Below, piece by piece: positions 47,581 through 59,779 of a DNA stretch of 64,000 bases. Positions within the stretch are counted from its first letter, which is position 1, and each line of letters starts with the position of its first letter. A model generated the notes under the pieces. It saw only the letters and a program-made list of their open reading frames with translations, had not been told where the DNA came from and ran no database searches. Source of the DNA: Tilletiaria anomala UBC 951 (Eukaryota; Basidiomycota; Exobasidiomycetes; Georgefischeriales; Tilletiariaceae); the NCBI RefSeq assembly GCF_000711695.1, contig NW_013547008.1:178169-242168 (forward strand), given 5' to 3'. A program made the translations under genes and the position numbers.

Positions 47581-47662
47581 AGTTGCACACAGCACTCAGA
47601 GCGCGTGCAGTGTAGAGGACAACAAGTGGTCAGAGCAAGTATCTTGGTCATAATCAGCCATC
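47510..47662 (+). repeat. Diverged direct repeat, copy 2 (copia RNase H tail)
   Basis: Partner of 44768-44925, 2.74 kb downstream and in the same orientation. It begins inside the RNase H end and runs past the coding part, so the repeat likely includes the element's 3' non-coding part. It is too diverged and too short to be called a long terminal repeat. Confidence 0.55.
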
Positions 47663-49103
47663 CCTCTAATACTGATCTTCCCTGCCCTTCATGGCACAAC
47701 TTTTGTTTGTATGCTGGTTCAATCCGCATATACAGGTGCTACTCCACATAAATGATAAGCATGCAGGGATCAGCCAACTTTAGGAAGGGTGATCGATTGC
47801 TTGCAGCAACCACAGTGGTGCCGCTTGTACTTGCTTGGTCCAACTGAGGCAGTGCGGTCAACCGGGACACATTAATCATCATCCACCATCCTCACCTGTT
47901 CTCAATGCGTTCCCCTCCGTACTATACAATAAGAGATGAAACAATTGAGGTGGCACCCTCAGCATTGACAGTGCATCCAGCTATGACCCCTTGTATTCTA
48001 CTTTTATAATGGTATGCTCATCCAGACCAAAGGCATCGGCCGGTCAAACATACAAAATGACAATATCTTCCGGACATGCCATTTCCACAATATTTGCTCT
48101 GACCTCAACTAGACTCAAGGGGAAAGTCAATGAGAGCGCGTGGCGTACATGGGAACTTGGGAAACTTTTGTCGCCAAGCGTACACTAGGATTATCTAGCT
48201 TGCAAAGATTAAAATTAATTCGTTATCAGCGGGCCCCGTCACGAAAGCTGTAAACGGACGCCATAGTAACGTCTCCACGGTTGTGTGAAGCAATGATGCA
48301 ACTGTCAAAGTATCAAATATCAACATACTGTAGCTGTCAATTTCGGACGCAAGTTCGGAATATCACAATATCATGTTAGCTTTTCGCTCAACGAGAAGAA
48401 TCTAGCCTGAATGTACCTACGAGCGAGCCTTTGCAACCTCTCAAAATGACAGCTGGGGGCGAGCAGCTATCCTATCTGTTGACATGCAGATCTATACTGT
48501 GCAGAACAAGTGCACCTGGCATTCGCCAGTGTCGCCAGGCTTCATTTCGCCTTGTCCAAATCTTCTCATCCCCAAGTATCAACGGCAAAAAAATCGACTA
48601 CACTTTCAGGCACTGTCAAAGGTCAGGACTCAAAAAGAACAATATGTTGGCGTTGCGAAGGATGCCACTTCCGGAAAGGCAAATCACGCTCCCCATCAAT
48701 TCTCGTTCAGATCAATCCAAACACGTTCCCAAATACGTAAGGGTGCCACACCTCCAAGCGCTGCTCTGGCGACTAGTCAGCCCAGCGCCCTTAAATAGCT
48801 GGCGTGGTGCTCTGCGACGTTGCCTCGCTGCCTACTATTTTCTGAGCGCATCATAGCAGTGGGGTAATCTGCTGACAGACTCATCAGATCTGGCCGAGAA
48901 AAATGATAACATGTGTTGGCATCACCGCGGCCATCTCTATATAGCGTATCATGTGATAGGACCGTCCACTAGATCATATAGTAGACTTGCGCGAAAGAAA
49001 CGAATATGAGATGATGCAAGGATCTATTTTGGTACTGTCATACAACTGGAAATGGGTGCAATGCGGTGAGCTCTATCAAGGCGAACGGGTGTATTGCTTG
49101 CAA
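47663..49103. other. Gene-free interval with a doubtful gag zinc-knuckle trace
   Basis: AT-rich relative to its surroundings, with no recognised gene. Near 48636-48690 a plus-strand frame reads ICWRCEGCHFRKGK, reminiscent of a decayed CCHC zinc knuckle of a copia gag, but the spacing is one residue short and the last Cys is lost. If real, it would belong to yet another element. Confidence 0.3.
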
Positions 49104-50964
49104 TCAATGCGTTGGTTGAATCATGGCATCGACAGTATTGATGCGACAATCTTTAAGGAACTGGACGAGGTCTGTGCCGCCAGTGCCAACCAAAGTCGTT
49201 TCCCTTCCTGTCGGTGCAACCGTGATCGGTACCTGCAGATCATCGGATGCGTGCACTGCTGTTGGGCTCTTGCGCGACTGGCTGATGATGTAGAGCGCTG
49301 CCACCTTCATGTGCTCGTCGCGCAGGCTCTTCAGAGCTTTAAGAGCTTTGTCGTAGGCGAAGGACAATGTGGGCTCAGTGCCTATGCGGTCAATTATAAA
49401 TGCGCGAACGGGATGTGGTGTTCCGCTTTGGTGTGAGGTAGTAGTTGGTGGCTCAGACTGGCTCACATCTTCAAAGGACAAGGACCGTAGGTGATGGAGA
49501 AAGTCTCGATGGTGCCTGGGCATATAGAAAGACATGCGCTCCATGAATGTGGCATCTGATGGTCCCAAATCGACAGAACGAGGCGTGCGGTCGCGGAGGC
49601 GCTCCTTTCGTCTGGAGTGGTCCACGTCAAGGAAGACATCCAAAGCATGAATGAGGGACGATTGGCCCGCGCTCGGTCCTCCCAAATTTCGCCGAACGTG
49701 CTCCGGATCGATTCCTGAATAGTGCCATCCGCGCCCTGCCAATGATGCATCACTACCTCTGAACCATGGTCGGATAGCCCAGTAGAACTCGGCGGGTACA
49801 CAATGATCTCTGACTTTAGCAAGGATGCGAGTCAAGTCGCTGATGACACCCGCGAGCCGCTCGAGATAGTCCGTGAGCCGTTTAGAGGCGAGTCGGTCGC
49901 CGACAAACGCTTCGTCTAGTGATTGTCGCATGAGCGTGAGAGCCTCAACACCTCTCATTTCGATGAGGAGAGATGTCAGGTAAAAGTGACGTTCCGACTC
50001 AGTGTCTGTGAAGGTTTCGACGATCTTGACATTGTCCGGAGTCAGCCCGCGTGCTGGATCCGATAGCTCCCAGTTCCACAAGACTGTCGTCGCATACGTC
50101 AAGATGGGAGGAAGGCCGAGCACTTCACTGAGCTGTACCAGTGGGATGGAGATCGGAGCTGGAATGTCATCCAGATGAGCGCCTCGACCTTCTTCCTCGA
50201 GTTCGTTGTCCGGAGCAGACGTCTTGAACCACCGAAAGTCACTCCAAGACGACGTTGCGGGTTCAGGCTGATGACTGCTCTGAGGTTGGCTGTGTAGGTA
50301 GAAGTGTGCAAGAAAGGAGAGGACCAGGTGACCTCTGCGAGCTTTCCTGATGTCGCAGTGCATGTCGTGCTCGATGCTAATGATAGGCATCTGAGAATCA
50401 AATTCAGTCGATCCAAAAAGGAATGGTCAGCAACTGCGGTGTGTGTGACTTTGATCTCAGGATGCTCACCTGCCTGACACGACGGCGCCACCGACGCGCC
50501 AGCGGAGCGCCTTCTGGAGAACTTGATGCTCCCCCACCAAGCAGGCGGAGATGAGATGACCGAGCAAGAGAGAGCAAATCCTCCCAGATGTGGTAGGGTG
50601 AATCTAAGCGAGACAGTGGCGGCTCCGGAGGAAGAAAGCCGGTGCGTACGTCGATATCAAAGTCGGCCGCTGCGAGCGTGCTGGTGTCTGGCATGCCATT
50701 TTCTGAGTTCAAGCCTTCCTGGGGATACTTCCATGGCTCGAAGACGGCGGCAAGACTCGCCTGGTCGAACGAAGGGCCGGACGTCGTTGCCACGCTGTCA
50801 GTGTTGTTCGACTGTGAGCTCTCTGCAGTGGCTGACAGCGGTAAGCTCAGGCGATGCTTTGCCGGGTTTACTTGCTGTGCGAGAAAGTGCTCTGGTGGGA
50901 ACTCATAGTACTCGGCGGCTTCGTCCCTCTTTGGCCACCTCGGATAAGAGACCTGGGAAGGCAT
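49104..50964 (-). CDS. Indoleamine 2,3-dioxygenase (tryptophan-degrading heme enzyme)
   Basis: Exons on the minus strand are 50964-50470 and 50390-49104, giving 593 residues. IDO opens the indole ring of L-tryptophan to N-formylkynurenine, the first step of the kynurenine route to NAD. Diagnostic blocks in exon 2: EFYWAIRPWFRGSD, GPSAGQSSLIHALDVFLDVDH (heme distal Ser loop), FYMPRHHRDFLHHL, VRAFI, and DEHMKVAALYII, where His525 is the expected proximal heme ligand. The family C-terminus GTGGTDLVQFLKDCR is intact. Exon 1 supplies the N-terminal helical domain (FPPEHFLAQ near the start; IWEDLL) and ends with WRRRVRQ at a phase-0 donor. It is longer than many IDOs because of a loop of about 40 residues in exon 1 and a short tail. 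The ATG at 50964 is the only in-frame Met before the domain. It borders the copia graveyard on its 3' side. Confidence 0.93.
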
Positions 50965-53063
50965 GATGCTCGTTACTGACCGAATGCGGAAGCTGTGTCC
51001 AGGCAACGTTGCTAAACACGGTGTCCTGGCGGGTCACCCGTTTATAGGTGGTCTTGTCACTGGGGTGCGTAGAGAGGGGCGTGAGAGATGCTCAGTGGCG
51101 AGGCGGTAGGAGGCGTTTGCGTTGATGTATATCACCTACAAGCGCCACAGCCGACATTGAACGCATTGGTATATATACGATGGGAGTTGATCATGATGTT
51201 GAACAATCTTTTTTCGGTCCAGAGTCATTTCGTTCAGAGGTGAAAATCCAAAGTAAAAAGAAAGAATTACTGGCTGTACGCCTTTACCCTTGCGTCCACT
51301 TGAAATGTGGTTCCGGCCGGACGGAGCGGGAGATAAAAAGAAAGAAAGCAGAGCACGGCTTCCCCGGAGCGCTGCCCGAGATCTCTTTGGACAATGGTCT
51401 AGATTCCAACCGGCGCAGTTGGCAGATACAGTGATGAGCGTCGCCTTAACACCCACACGTACAGCGTTTCACTCAACACGCAGCTGGCTCATCGCCCACA
51501 AAGTCCAGACTCCACAGTCCCAAGGGGGACTCGAATCAACGGAATTGATCCCGCAAGATGCGCATGACCCGAGTTTGCCGTCCAAGACATACGGTTGTCA
51601 GCTGTAAGCTGACTCAGACGTCAGGCCACAGCCTGCAAGCACGACAAGACATGCGCTGATGGCAGCTGCAAGCATGCACAGCTCAGGGTCTCGGACATTC
51701 TGGGATCCGGGGCCCGCCGCAGGGGCAAAGCTGGGGTGCAGCCTGATGGTCTGACGCGTGATGCAGCCGCCTGCAGCGAGATAGTTACATGCTCGTCAAT
51801 AATCTATACCTGATCTCTGATCGATGACCAGCTCATCGCTTTCGCAAGGCAGACGCAGTCTCCCTTTGACCTTCTTACCTCTCTTCCGCTGTCTATAGTG
51901 TATGCGTATGCATACAGTGTCGCTTTTACGGTTGCGCAGCCGCGTCTCGAGAGGCGCGCAGGAGCTTAGGAGCCCGTTGGTGCGCATGCCATGAAGCATC
52001 CGGATCAGCGATGACGTGCGCCGAGCCCGATATTCGACCGAAGATCGTGCTGCTCTGACCTACAGGTACTGGTAGCTGCTTACAAACTCGAAATCTCGAG
52101 CTCGACTGTTTCGGCAACAGTTAGCCATGGCATGTTGGATTGGCGCCCTTTATCCACCGATGATGAGGCTCCCTATTCATTTTCGTGGTTCAATCCTCGG
52201 AACTCAAACAGGCTGGATGCTACCTGAAATACCATTCTGAAAGTCGTGACAAGATCGTGGCGGGGAAATGCAGCCGTCCGCACTCATCACGCGCATCACG
52301 ATTGGTCGATGCGCTGCGGCGGTGCGAAGACGATGTGGCAGTAAGCTCTGCACCGAAGGGAGATGCCTTGGTAATTCGAAGCGAAAAGTTTAGCAGCTTT
52401 TTGTGAGATGGAATGCCTTTGTACCATCAAGTTGACTACAGAGTCACTCCCTGCCCGACCTAATGCTCGTCACGAATACCAAAGGACTGACGGGACCGTC
52501 AGTTTCGATATAATAGTGTCGTTAATTCCTATCCTACCCGAGGAGATGCGGAAGTCGCAGCCATTGTTGCGAGCATCGATAGTTACAGTAGACCAATATA
52601 TAGATGTGCAGAGGCATTTCTACGAAGGCAGGGCTGATGGCTAGATTCTTAGACAAGTGCATGTAGCTTAGTCGACCAAGAGTGATGAGGGCTGGTGGAT
52701 GTGCCGATGGTGGGGCCTACGCCACGACAGAGCGGAATGTAGGGTCACGTGATCCTTTCCGTCCTTCCACCACGTCAGCAGGGTCTATGGAGTAGTCCAA
52801 GTACTGAATGTCGCCCGCGGCGCGAGGTGGAGTGCTGCGCGCGCCTGCAGTCAATATGGAATGACCGGCTGGTGCCACTCCCGTCATCGACTGACAGACT
52901 ACTTGTACATACATATCCCCCCTCCATCAAGGACAAACCTCTCTCCCACCTGAATGGTGCCATTGCATCTTCATATCTTGACACGGAGAACAAGGACATT
53001 GCGGACCGAAGATCACCACAGGAAGTCCACCTCGTCGGCATAACAAGCTCGACTCTGCTCACC
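50965..53063. other. Long divergent intergenic region, IDO / YPT1
   Basis: About 2.1 kb without a recognised gene. It holds a CACGTG box at 52746-52751 (about 315 bases before YPT1), a short inverted repeat near 51540-51560, and several small frames without homology. The size is unusual for this otherwise compact region. It may hold a non-coding transcript or large 5' untranslated regions, but nothing visible proves that. Confidence 0.4.
52746..52751. promoter_or_regulatory. CACGTG box upstream of YPT1
   Basis: The context GGGTCACGTGATCC shares the 10-mer GTCACGTGAT with the NOP56/proteasome promoter at 4950-4959. It is a palindromic E-box core, and a role as a Cbf1/bHLH site is inference. 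Confidence 0.35.
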
Positions 53064-54422
<1,359 letters not shown>

Positions 54423-54473
54423 GTTCGCATGGGTATCATATGTGTGCAGTGAGAATACATTGACATTCGTCCT

Positions 54474-57417
54474 CTATCGATCGATAAGTTTCGCTGCGGC
54501 AGCGCGTCGCTGCTGACCCAACCACGCAAAAGACGTGCGATATGGCGTCGTACGCCGGCCCCGTGATACAGAGTGAAGTTCTTGTGCCAAACGCAGACTG
54601 ACATCCTGAAATGCTGAAGCCATAAGACGCAGTTCTTGCTCCAGTGCCTGATTTACATGTCACACGATCAGCAGGCAGCAAGCTTCGCATAATCCTCCAT
54701 TCACGGGCACTTACGCTCTCCTGCGCCGCTTCTTCCGCGCGCGGCCTTTCCTTGAGAAGCTGGTCTTGCTGGCGGATGAACTGGCAAATGTAGGGACGGG
54801 TTCTGTTGAGTAAGCGTCGCCCGACCTGCTACGTGAACCAGACTCACCGCACGCGCCTTGGTCAGTTTGTCCTGCAGTGCCTTTGCATGCGCTTCGCTGT
54901 TAGCGTGCGATGTCTGCAGGGCCGAAATTAATTCTTCTGCCTCCTTGGGAAGCGACTTGCCCGCCAAGGATGCTCTTAATTCTCCCAAGTTACGTTCACG
55001 TCTGAGCGCTTCATCTCGGTGACCGATACCCTGAGTTTGCAAGTCGATCTTATCCATAAGTAGACCATTAACCTGCTGCGTAAGCATGTTACACCGGTCC
55101 TGTGCCTCTTTGAGCTCCGCACGAACGCGAGAATTGTCATCATCAAGTCCTTGTTTCTCGACCTCGACTGACGCGCGCAACTGACGCAAGATGTCAACCT
55201 GATCTTGATTGACGAGGGACACTAAAATAGGGAGAGATTGTGAAAGGACTGTCACCAATTGGAATTGAAATACCTCACTCACAGTCGCTTTTGGCAATGA
55301 TCAGCGCTTTGGACTGTGCATCATGTTGCACTCGCAATTCAACCATGCTTTTCTTTGTGCTGTCAAGCTCCTCAACCAATTGCGTAAGCCTACTGCGCAA
55401 GGCTATGTTGGCCTCAGCACTGAAGAAAGGAAATAAAGGTCAACTCGCTTGCAACGACGCGGCTCAGTTGCCCCTTCACTCACCCATCGCCACTGGCTGA
55501 ATGACCATTTCGAAACTCCTCAAGCTCCCGGCTCAGCACCAATTTGGCTTGATGCTCTTTGAGATAATCTGCCTCATAGTGGTCTTTCATGCGCTGCGCA
55601 TCCTCCAGAAGGTTCTCCAGCACAATGATGCGGCTGACATCCGCCTTGTTTGCGACAGCTGCATCACGCTCCCTCTTCAGCCTCCGAAGTTGAATTTTGA
55701 GGTCAGACATGGAGCTTCCCGTCAAAGCATCCTCGAGCTCTGTATCCAGCACAGGAACAGGTAGATCAATGCCACCTCCTGAAGAATCACCGTTAGTGAT
55801 AGCTGTTGTGCTAGCTGTCGCCCCGGAATCGCTTGCTTTGGAAATTCCTAGCTCCAGCTCTTTCACCCTTTCCTGGTACAACTCCAACTCTTCTTTCTCC
55901 GAAGCACGAGCTGATTCGCTGTTCTTTAATCGTTCCGTTAGCTGGTCCTTCTCGAAGCGTGCAGTATCAACAGCTTTTTGGAGGCTTGAGGCTTTACCCT
56001 CAAGCTCCATGACTTGTTTCTTGTACGAGTCCATGAGAGGCTTGAAGTTGTTCATCTTGGTCTGTTCGTCCTGTAGAAGCGTGTTGCGATCAATGAGCTC
56101 CGAATTTTGTTCCTCAATATCCTACGATAGACATCACGCAGTTCCAAGGAGTGTCAGTGAGCCGAAACGCACATAGATGAAAAAGACAGCCTCACCTTGA
56201 GCTTGCGCCGAAGATCTGCGCTCTCCTCAAGTTTTTTCTTGTATTTTTCGATAACGCTCTCGGCCTTTTGGAGCTTATCCACTGTATGCTTGAACTCATC
56301 CAACTGGTCTTTCACCCTGTCGAATTCTTTCGCCTTTTGTCCCGCTTCCTCAAGCTGTCAGGGAGGCAAGGAGAGTATGAATAAAAATACGCTTGTTCTT
56401 TCTGACTGGCAAGAAAAAAACTTACCGCACGAGTCCGCTCCCGCAGCCCAACTTGCAACCTGTCGATCTCACCTTCTGCGCTCGCCAGAGCATCTTCGCA
56501 CTTTCTTAACTCCTCCGTCAGTCTTGTGACTTCAGTGCGCTGGTCCTGATGCAGGCTCTTCCTCTTCTCGGCTTCGAGCTGTTCGGTGATCTCACCCATC
56601 TTGGATTGCAGCTTAGCAAGTTCGCCCTCCAATTCTTCAATCGTGTTTCCTCTGGCCTCATGCTCAGCGACCAGGTTTCGATACTCGAGACTGAGGTTGT
56701 TTCTTTCTTTAGATGGCGACTTCGCAACATCTGATAATTCTTCTGAAGGCTGCCGAGCTCGAATATCCAGAAATTCATCTCCGTCTTCGTCCGCGCTGAC
56801 TGGTTCGAGGCTTTTTCTAGTAATTTCGATACTCTGCATGAGCTGCTGTTGGTCACCTTGATCGAGGCCTTGAATGACCTCAACGTAGCTCATCTTGTTA
56901 TCGCTTTGAACCGCGATGATCAGCGCCAGTCGGCAGAGTTTGCAAGCTTCAGATGGGGCATTGATTCGGGCAAGCGCATCGAAATCCGGCTCCTCCAGTT
57001 TAGCTGTCGAGAACTGCAAGTTCTCGGCCATGCTGGCATTGAATGACCGTTGATGTGTTAGCTGACAAGAACATCATGTCATGCTCGCTAGCCGGCTCAC
57101 TATTGAATCATTAACTTGTACAGCCGTTTGAGTGTGCCGATGCGCAGTACAACATTGTCTTTCAATTCGTCCTCGTGAGGATTGCGAAAGTGTTCACCGT
57201 CGCTAGCGTTGCACATTGTGATGGCTCAGCCTCCGCTCGTTCATGGTCCATTACACACGACTGAGACTCACACGTGATTCAGCGCATCAAACAGTACAGT
57301 GCCATCGCATATGTCCTCGATCGAATGAACTTCCTTATCCAGGAGGTCGATTGCACGGACTCCTTGAAGCCAGTGAACGAAGGCACCTGCCTCTGCCTCA
57401 CTTGTTGAGCCCGCCAT
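54474..57417 (-). CDS. HOK1: Hook-family dynein adaptor
   Basis: Exons on the minus strand are 57417-57272, 57202-57101, 57032-56426, 56354-56196, 56121-55484, 55419-55283, 55221-54848, 54780-54715 and 54647-54474, giving 800 residues. Hook proteins link dynein (and in Ustilago also kinesin-3) to early endosomes. The N-terminal Hook domain is seen as FVHWLQGV, SIEDICDGTVLFDALNHV, LYKLMIQYMAENL and INAPSEACKLCRLALIIAVQSD. The rest is nearly all coiled coil, with the Hook-typical ELEDAL block near the middle and a C-terminal MASAFQDVSLRLAQEL helix. The donor at 57271 and acceptor at 57202 give V-D-G-E-H in frame. One Ser/Thr/Gly-rich linker breaks the coil near 55770-55830. The stop at 54474 faces YPT1. 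Confidence 0.92.
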
Positions 57418-57901
57418 AGCGATGATCAGATTTGGCCGGTTAGCTTTGCTCTGCCCCCTTGGGTGTAATAATGGACGAGTGAAGTTGCGGCTCGACCGTC
57501 GGCCTACTCTCAAGGGAAGGATTTCCGAATGTTGATTGTCTCACGGTCGTACTTTGGTTCATCAATCATGTGCTCTCCATAGTATGTCATTGTGAACATG
57601 TGAACATGTGTGAGCCTGAGAGACCCGGTGGTGTTGGTGTGACGCGCTGCGCCCTGCGCCGCCATTTTCTGATTGTTCGTGGACTGGACCTTTCAAGCTG
57701 TTGAGCTCCTACCTTTTCCATCTCACCATCCCCCCGTCTTTCCACTCGTCCTCGATGCAAATGAAACAGTCTCAGATATCCGGCAGATTACATAGGTGGT
57801 CGCGAAGCGCTCGGATAGCACCGCTGTAATGCTGTTCTGTTCTGGGACTTGTTTCGTCTCCCTTGCTTCAGTCGATGATGCCAAGTCCCTAATCTGCACT
57901 T
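57418..57901. other. Intergenic region between HOK1 start and SFT1 end
   Basis: This is 484 bases, both genes on the minus strand. It carries the HOK1 promoter and SFT1 3' sequence. A short tandem GTGAACAT repeat lies at 57591-57608. No other feature is visible. Confidence 0.35.
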
Positions 57902-58279
57902 TCAGCGCAGCAGTCTCCAAACAAAGAAGAGAGCAACCATACCCGCAATGATGTACAGAGTTAAGCGGTGTTGCCGTGCTCCCTGACGGATCGTCCGTGT
58001 CAAGTGTTGAGACGTGTTGTTCAAGCGTGAGCCGAACGAATTGAAAGAATCCGACGTCTCTGAGAGCAGGCCTGCGCGCTGGCTCTCGGAGTCATTATGA
58101 ATATCGATGGTCACAGATCGCTACAGCCGTGGGAGAAACCCGCCAACTATCAGCTCAAGCGAAGCGTGGCACCGTGATCATGTGTAATTTTACCTCACCA
58201 GAGATCGGACTTTCGAGAAGAGCTGATTGAGGGAGGCATCATTCTGCTGCTCGTACACCCGATCCGCATTGGTAGACAT
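57902..58279 (-). CDS. SFT1: Bet1/Sft1-type Golgi SNARE
   Basis: Exons on the minus strand are 58279-58199 and 58120-57902, giving 99 residues, the usual size of Bet1/Sft1 Qc-SNAREs. These act in retrograde and intra-Golgi vesicle fusion. The SNARE helix runs from about residue 8 to 72 (LNQLFSKVRSLRSVTIDIHNDSESQ, with a central glutamine at the zero layer). A C-terminal membrane anchor (LTLYIIAGMVALFFVW) is followed by only a few residues. The short basic stretch before the anchor (RQGARQHR) suits a tail-anchored protein. Sft1 is preferred over Bet1 because of the LRSVTIDI segment, but this choice is tentative. The intron is phase 0. It is divergent from the uL16m gene. Confidence 0.87.
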
Positions 58280-58816
58280 TGTATGAGTGACACACTTTAG
58301 CGATTCAGACGGGCATTTTGGCGCAGCCGAGCTTGCTCTTTGCGACACCTCGCATAGAGAATGACCGAATTGAGCTCAATGTGTACCATTTCTTGCTGCG
58401 GCTAGCCTGCGCTATGGCAAGAGAGCTACTGAGCAAATTGTCGAACCAATAGAAGGTATATTCAAATTCTTTCTTTTTGGGATTCAATCCTTGACTTTCG
58501 TTGGCGGCACAAGGCGTCTGGCCGGTGGCTTCAAAAGAACCCTCCTCAAAAAGAAAGAAAACAGGACGGCAGGACCTTGTTGCAACTGAATCTTCTCCAT
58601 ACCTGGAGCATCAAATGGCACTGACCAGTGTCAACTAGTCTTCCTGTAATCAGAACCGCAGCTGGATGCTTCAGTTGAAGAGTCATCAGACCGTCCAGGA
58701 AGATCTCTTGTGATCGCGTGATCCATTCGCTGTTGGTTTTTCTTTCCTCGCAGCTGTGCTCCAGCTGTAGCGCTCCTTCCAGAGCGCAAACTTTCAAACA
58801 TCCCCACTCATTCAAC
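58280..58816. promoter_or_regulatory. Bidirectional promoter, SFT1 / mitochondrial uL16
   Basis: This is 537 bases between divergent starts. AT-rich around 58440-58480. No clear motif was identified. Confidence 0.3.
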
Positions 58817-59696
58817 ATGATGCTTGGGCTTCGGCAGTCTTTCTCTCGGCTTAGCTGCGCCTGTTCGACACTGCGTACCGACTCGGGCCCATTGTTTCGG
58901 TCAACCTGGCGACCGACGGCAGCCCCCTCTCCGATAAATTTGGCGTACTCGGCACTTCGCTTGAATGTGCTCGGATCGGTGCGTTTTCGATCGCAACTCG
59001 CGCCTCGCAGGACCAAATACCGCAAGGCCCATAAGGGCAGGGTCCCGGTTCCGATCGGAGGCTCTATCGTCGGGACTACAATTCAAGAGGGCGCATTTGG
59101 CATCCGCCTACTAGCTCCTGCAAGGCTCTCAGCGAAGCAGCTTCAGAGTGCAGAGACTGCACTGAAGCGCAAGCTCAAGGTCGTCAAAGGAGCACAGGTG
59201 TTCATGAGGGTGTTCCCAGATATTCCTGTCTGTGTCAAAGGTAATGAGACAAGGATGGGAAAGGGCAAGGGGTCCTTTGAGTTCTGGGCATGCAGGTGCG
59301 TGTAACGAGTATACTTCAAGCTGATTTGAAGCCTGAAGGATCTTGCGTCTCGCCCATGTCACAGAGCGTCCGTTGGTAAGGTGATCTTCGAAGTCGGAGG
59401 ACCGGTTGAAATTCGACAGGAAGTAGCTAAGGAAGGTGAGGCGCCTCTCCTGTAAATTGAGCGCTGTTCGTTCGCCTCTTTACTGACATTTGTAAGGCAT
59501 TTTAGCACTCCGATTGGCCGCTGCAAAACTGCCTGTCCCAACTGAATTCATCACAAAAGGTGCAGCACCGCGGCTTGGCAACATCGTCGGGATGGCCCTT
59601 GATCCTAAAGCCAGCACTCTCTCGTCAAAAGCAAGTTCAACGTCACTTACCTTAGCCACGAATGTTCCCAGCGTCAGCCCGCCCGCTGTAGCATAA
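58817..59696 (+). CDS. MRPL16: Mitochondrial ribosomal protein uL16m
   Basis: Exons are 58817-59295, 59365-59435 and 59497-59696, giving 249 residues. It is a large-subunit protein near the peptidyl transferase centre. The first 60 or so residues are Arg/Ser-rich with few acids, a mitochondrial leader. The core shows [32 protein letters not shown] and [29 protein letters not shown], the uL16 signature loop. It continues across two introns with GKVIFEVGG and [17 protein letters not shown]-terminal Ser/Thr/Ala-rich tail of about 45 residues is extra relative to bacterial L16. Two adjacent ATGs (58817 and 58820) could each start translation. Confidence 0.93.
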
Positions 59697-59779
59697 CTGA
59701 TAAAGCACTTCGATCGTGTCGCCATGCACATGATGCTCGCATGGTCTCGGCATTGCTGAGCATAGAGTACATACCAATG

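Larger units (their letters stand above)
45193..47662 (+). mobile_element. Degenerate Ty1/copia retrotransposon (pol remnant)
   Basis: Integrase, reverse transcriptase and RNase H follow in the copia order (integrase before RT) over about 2.5 kb, all on the plus strand and all broken by stops and frameshifts. Long terminal repeats were not identified by eye. The element lies between eIF5B and the dioxygenase gene, in the longest gene-free stretch of the window, and is certainly inactive. No intact gag or protease precedes it. The decay is spread over the whole length, suggesting an old insertion. Confidence 0.8.

Noticed and set aside
51520-51600. GGGGGACTCGAATCAACGG looking like the 3' end of a minus-strand tRNA
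   Set aside because: The T-stem does not pair and no acceptor or anticodon stem fits. It contains a short inverted repeat only.
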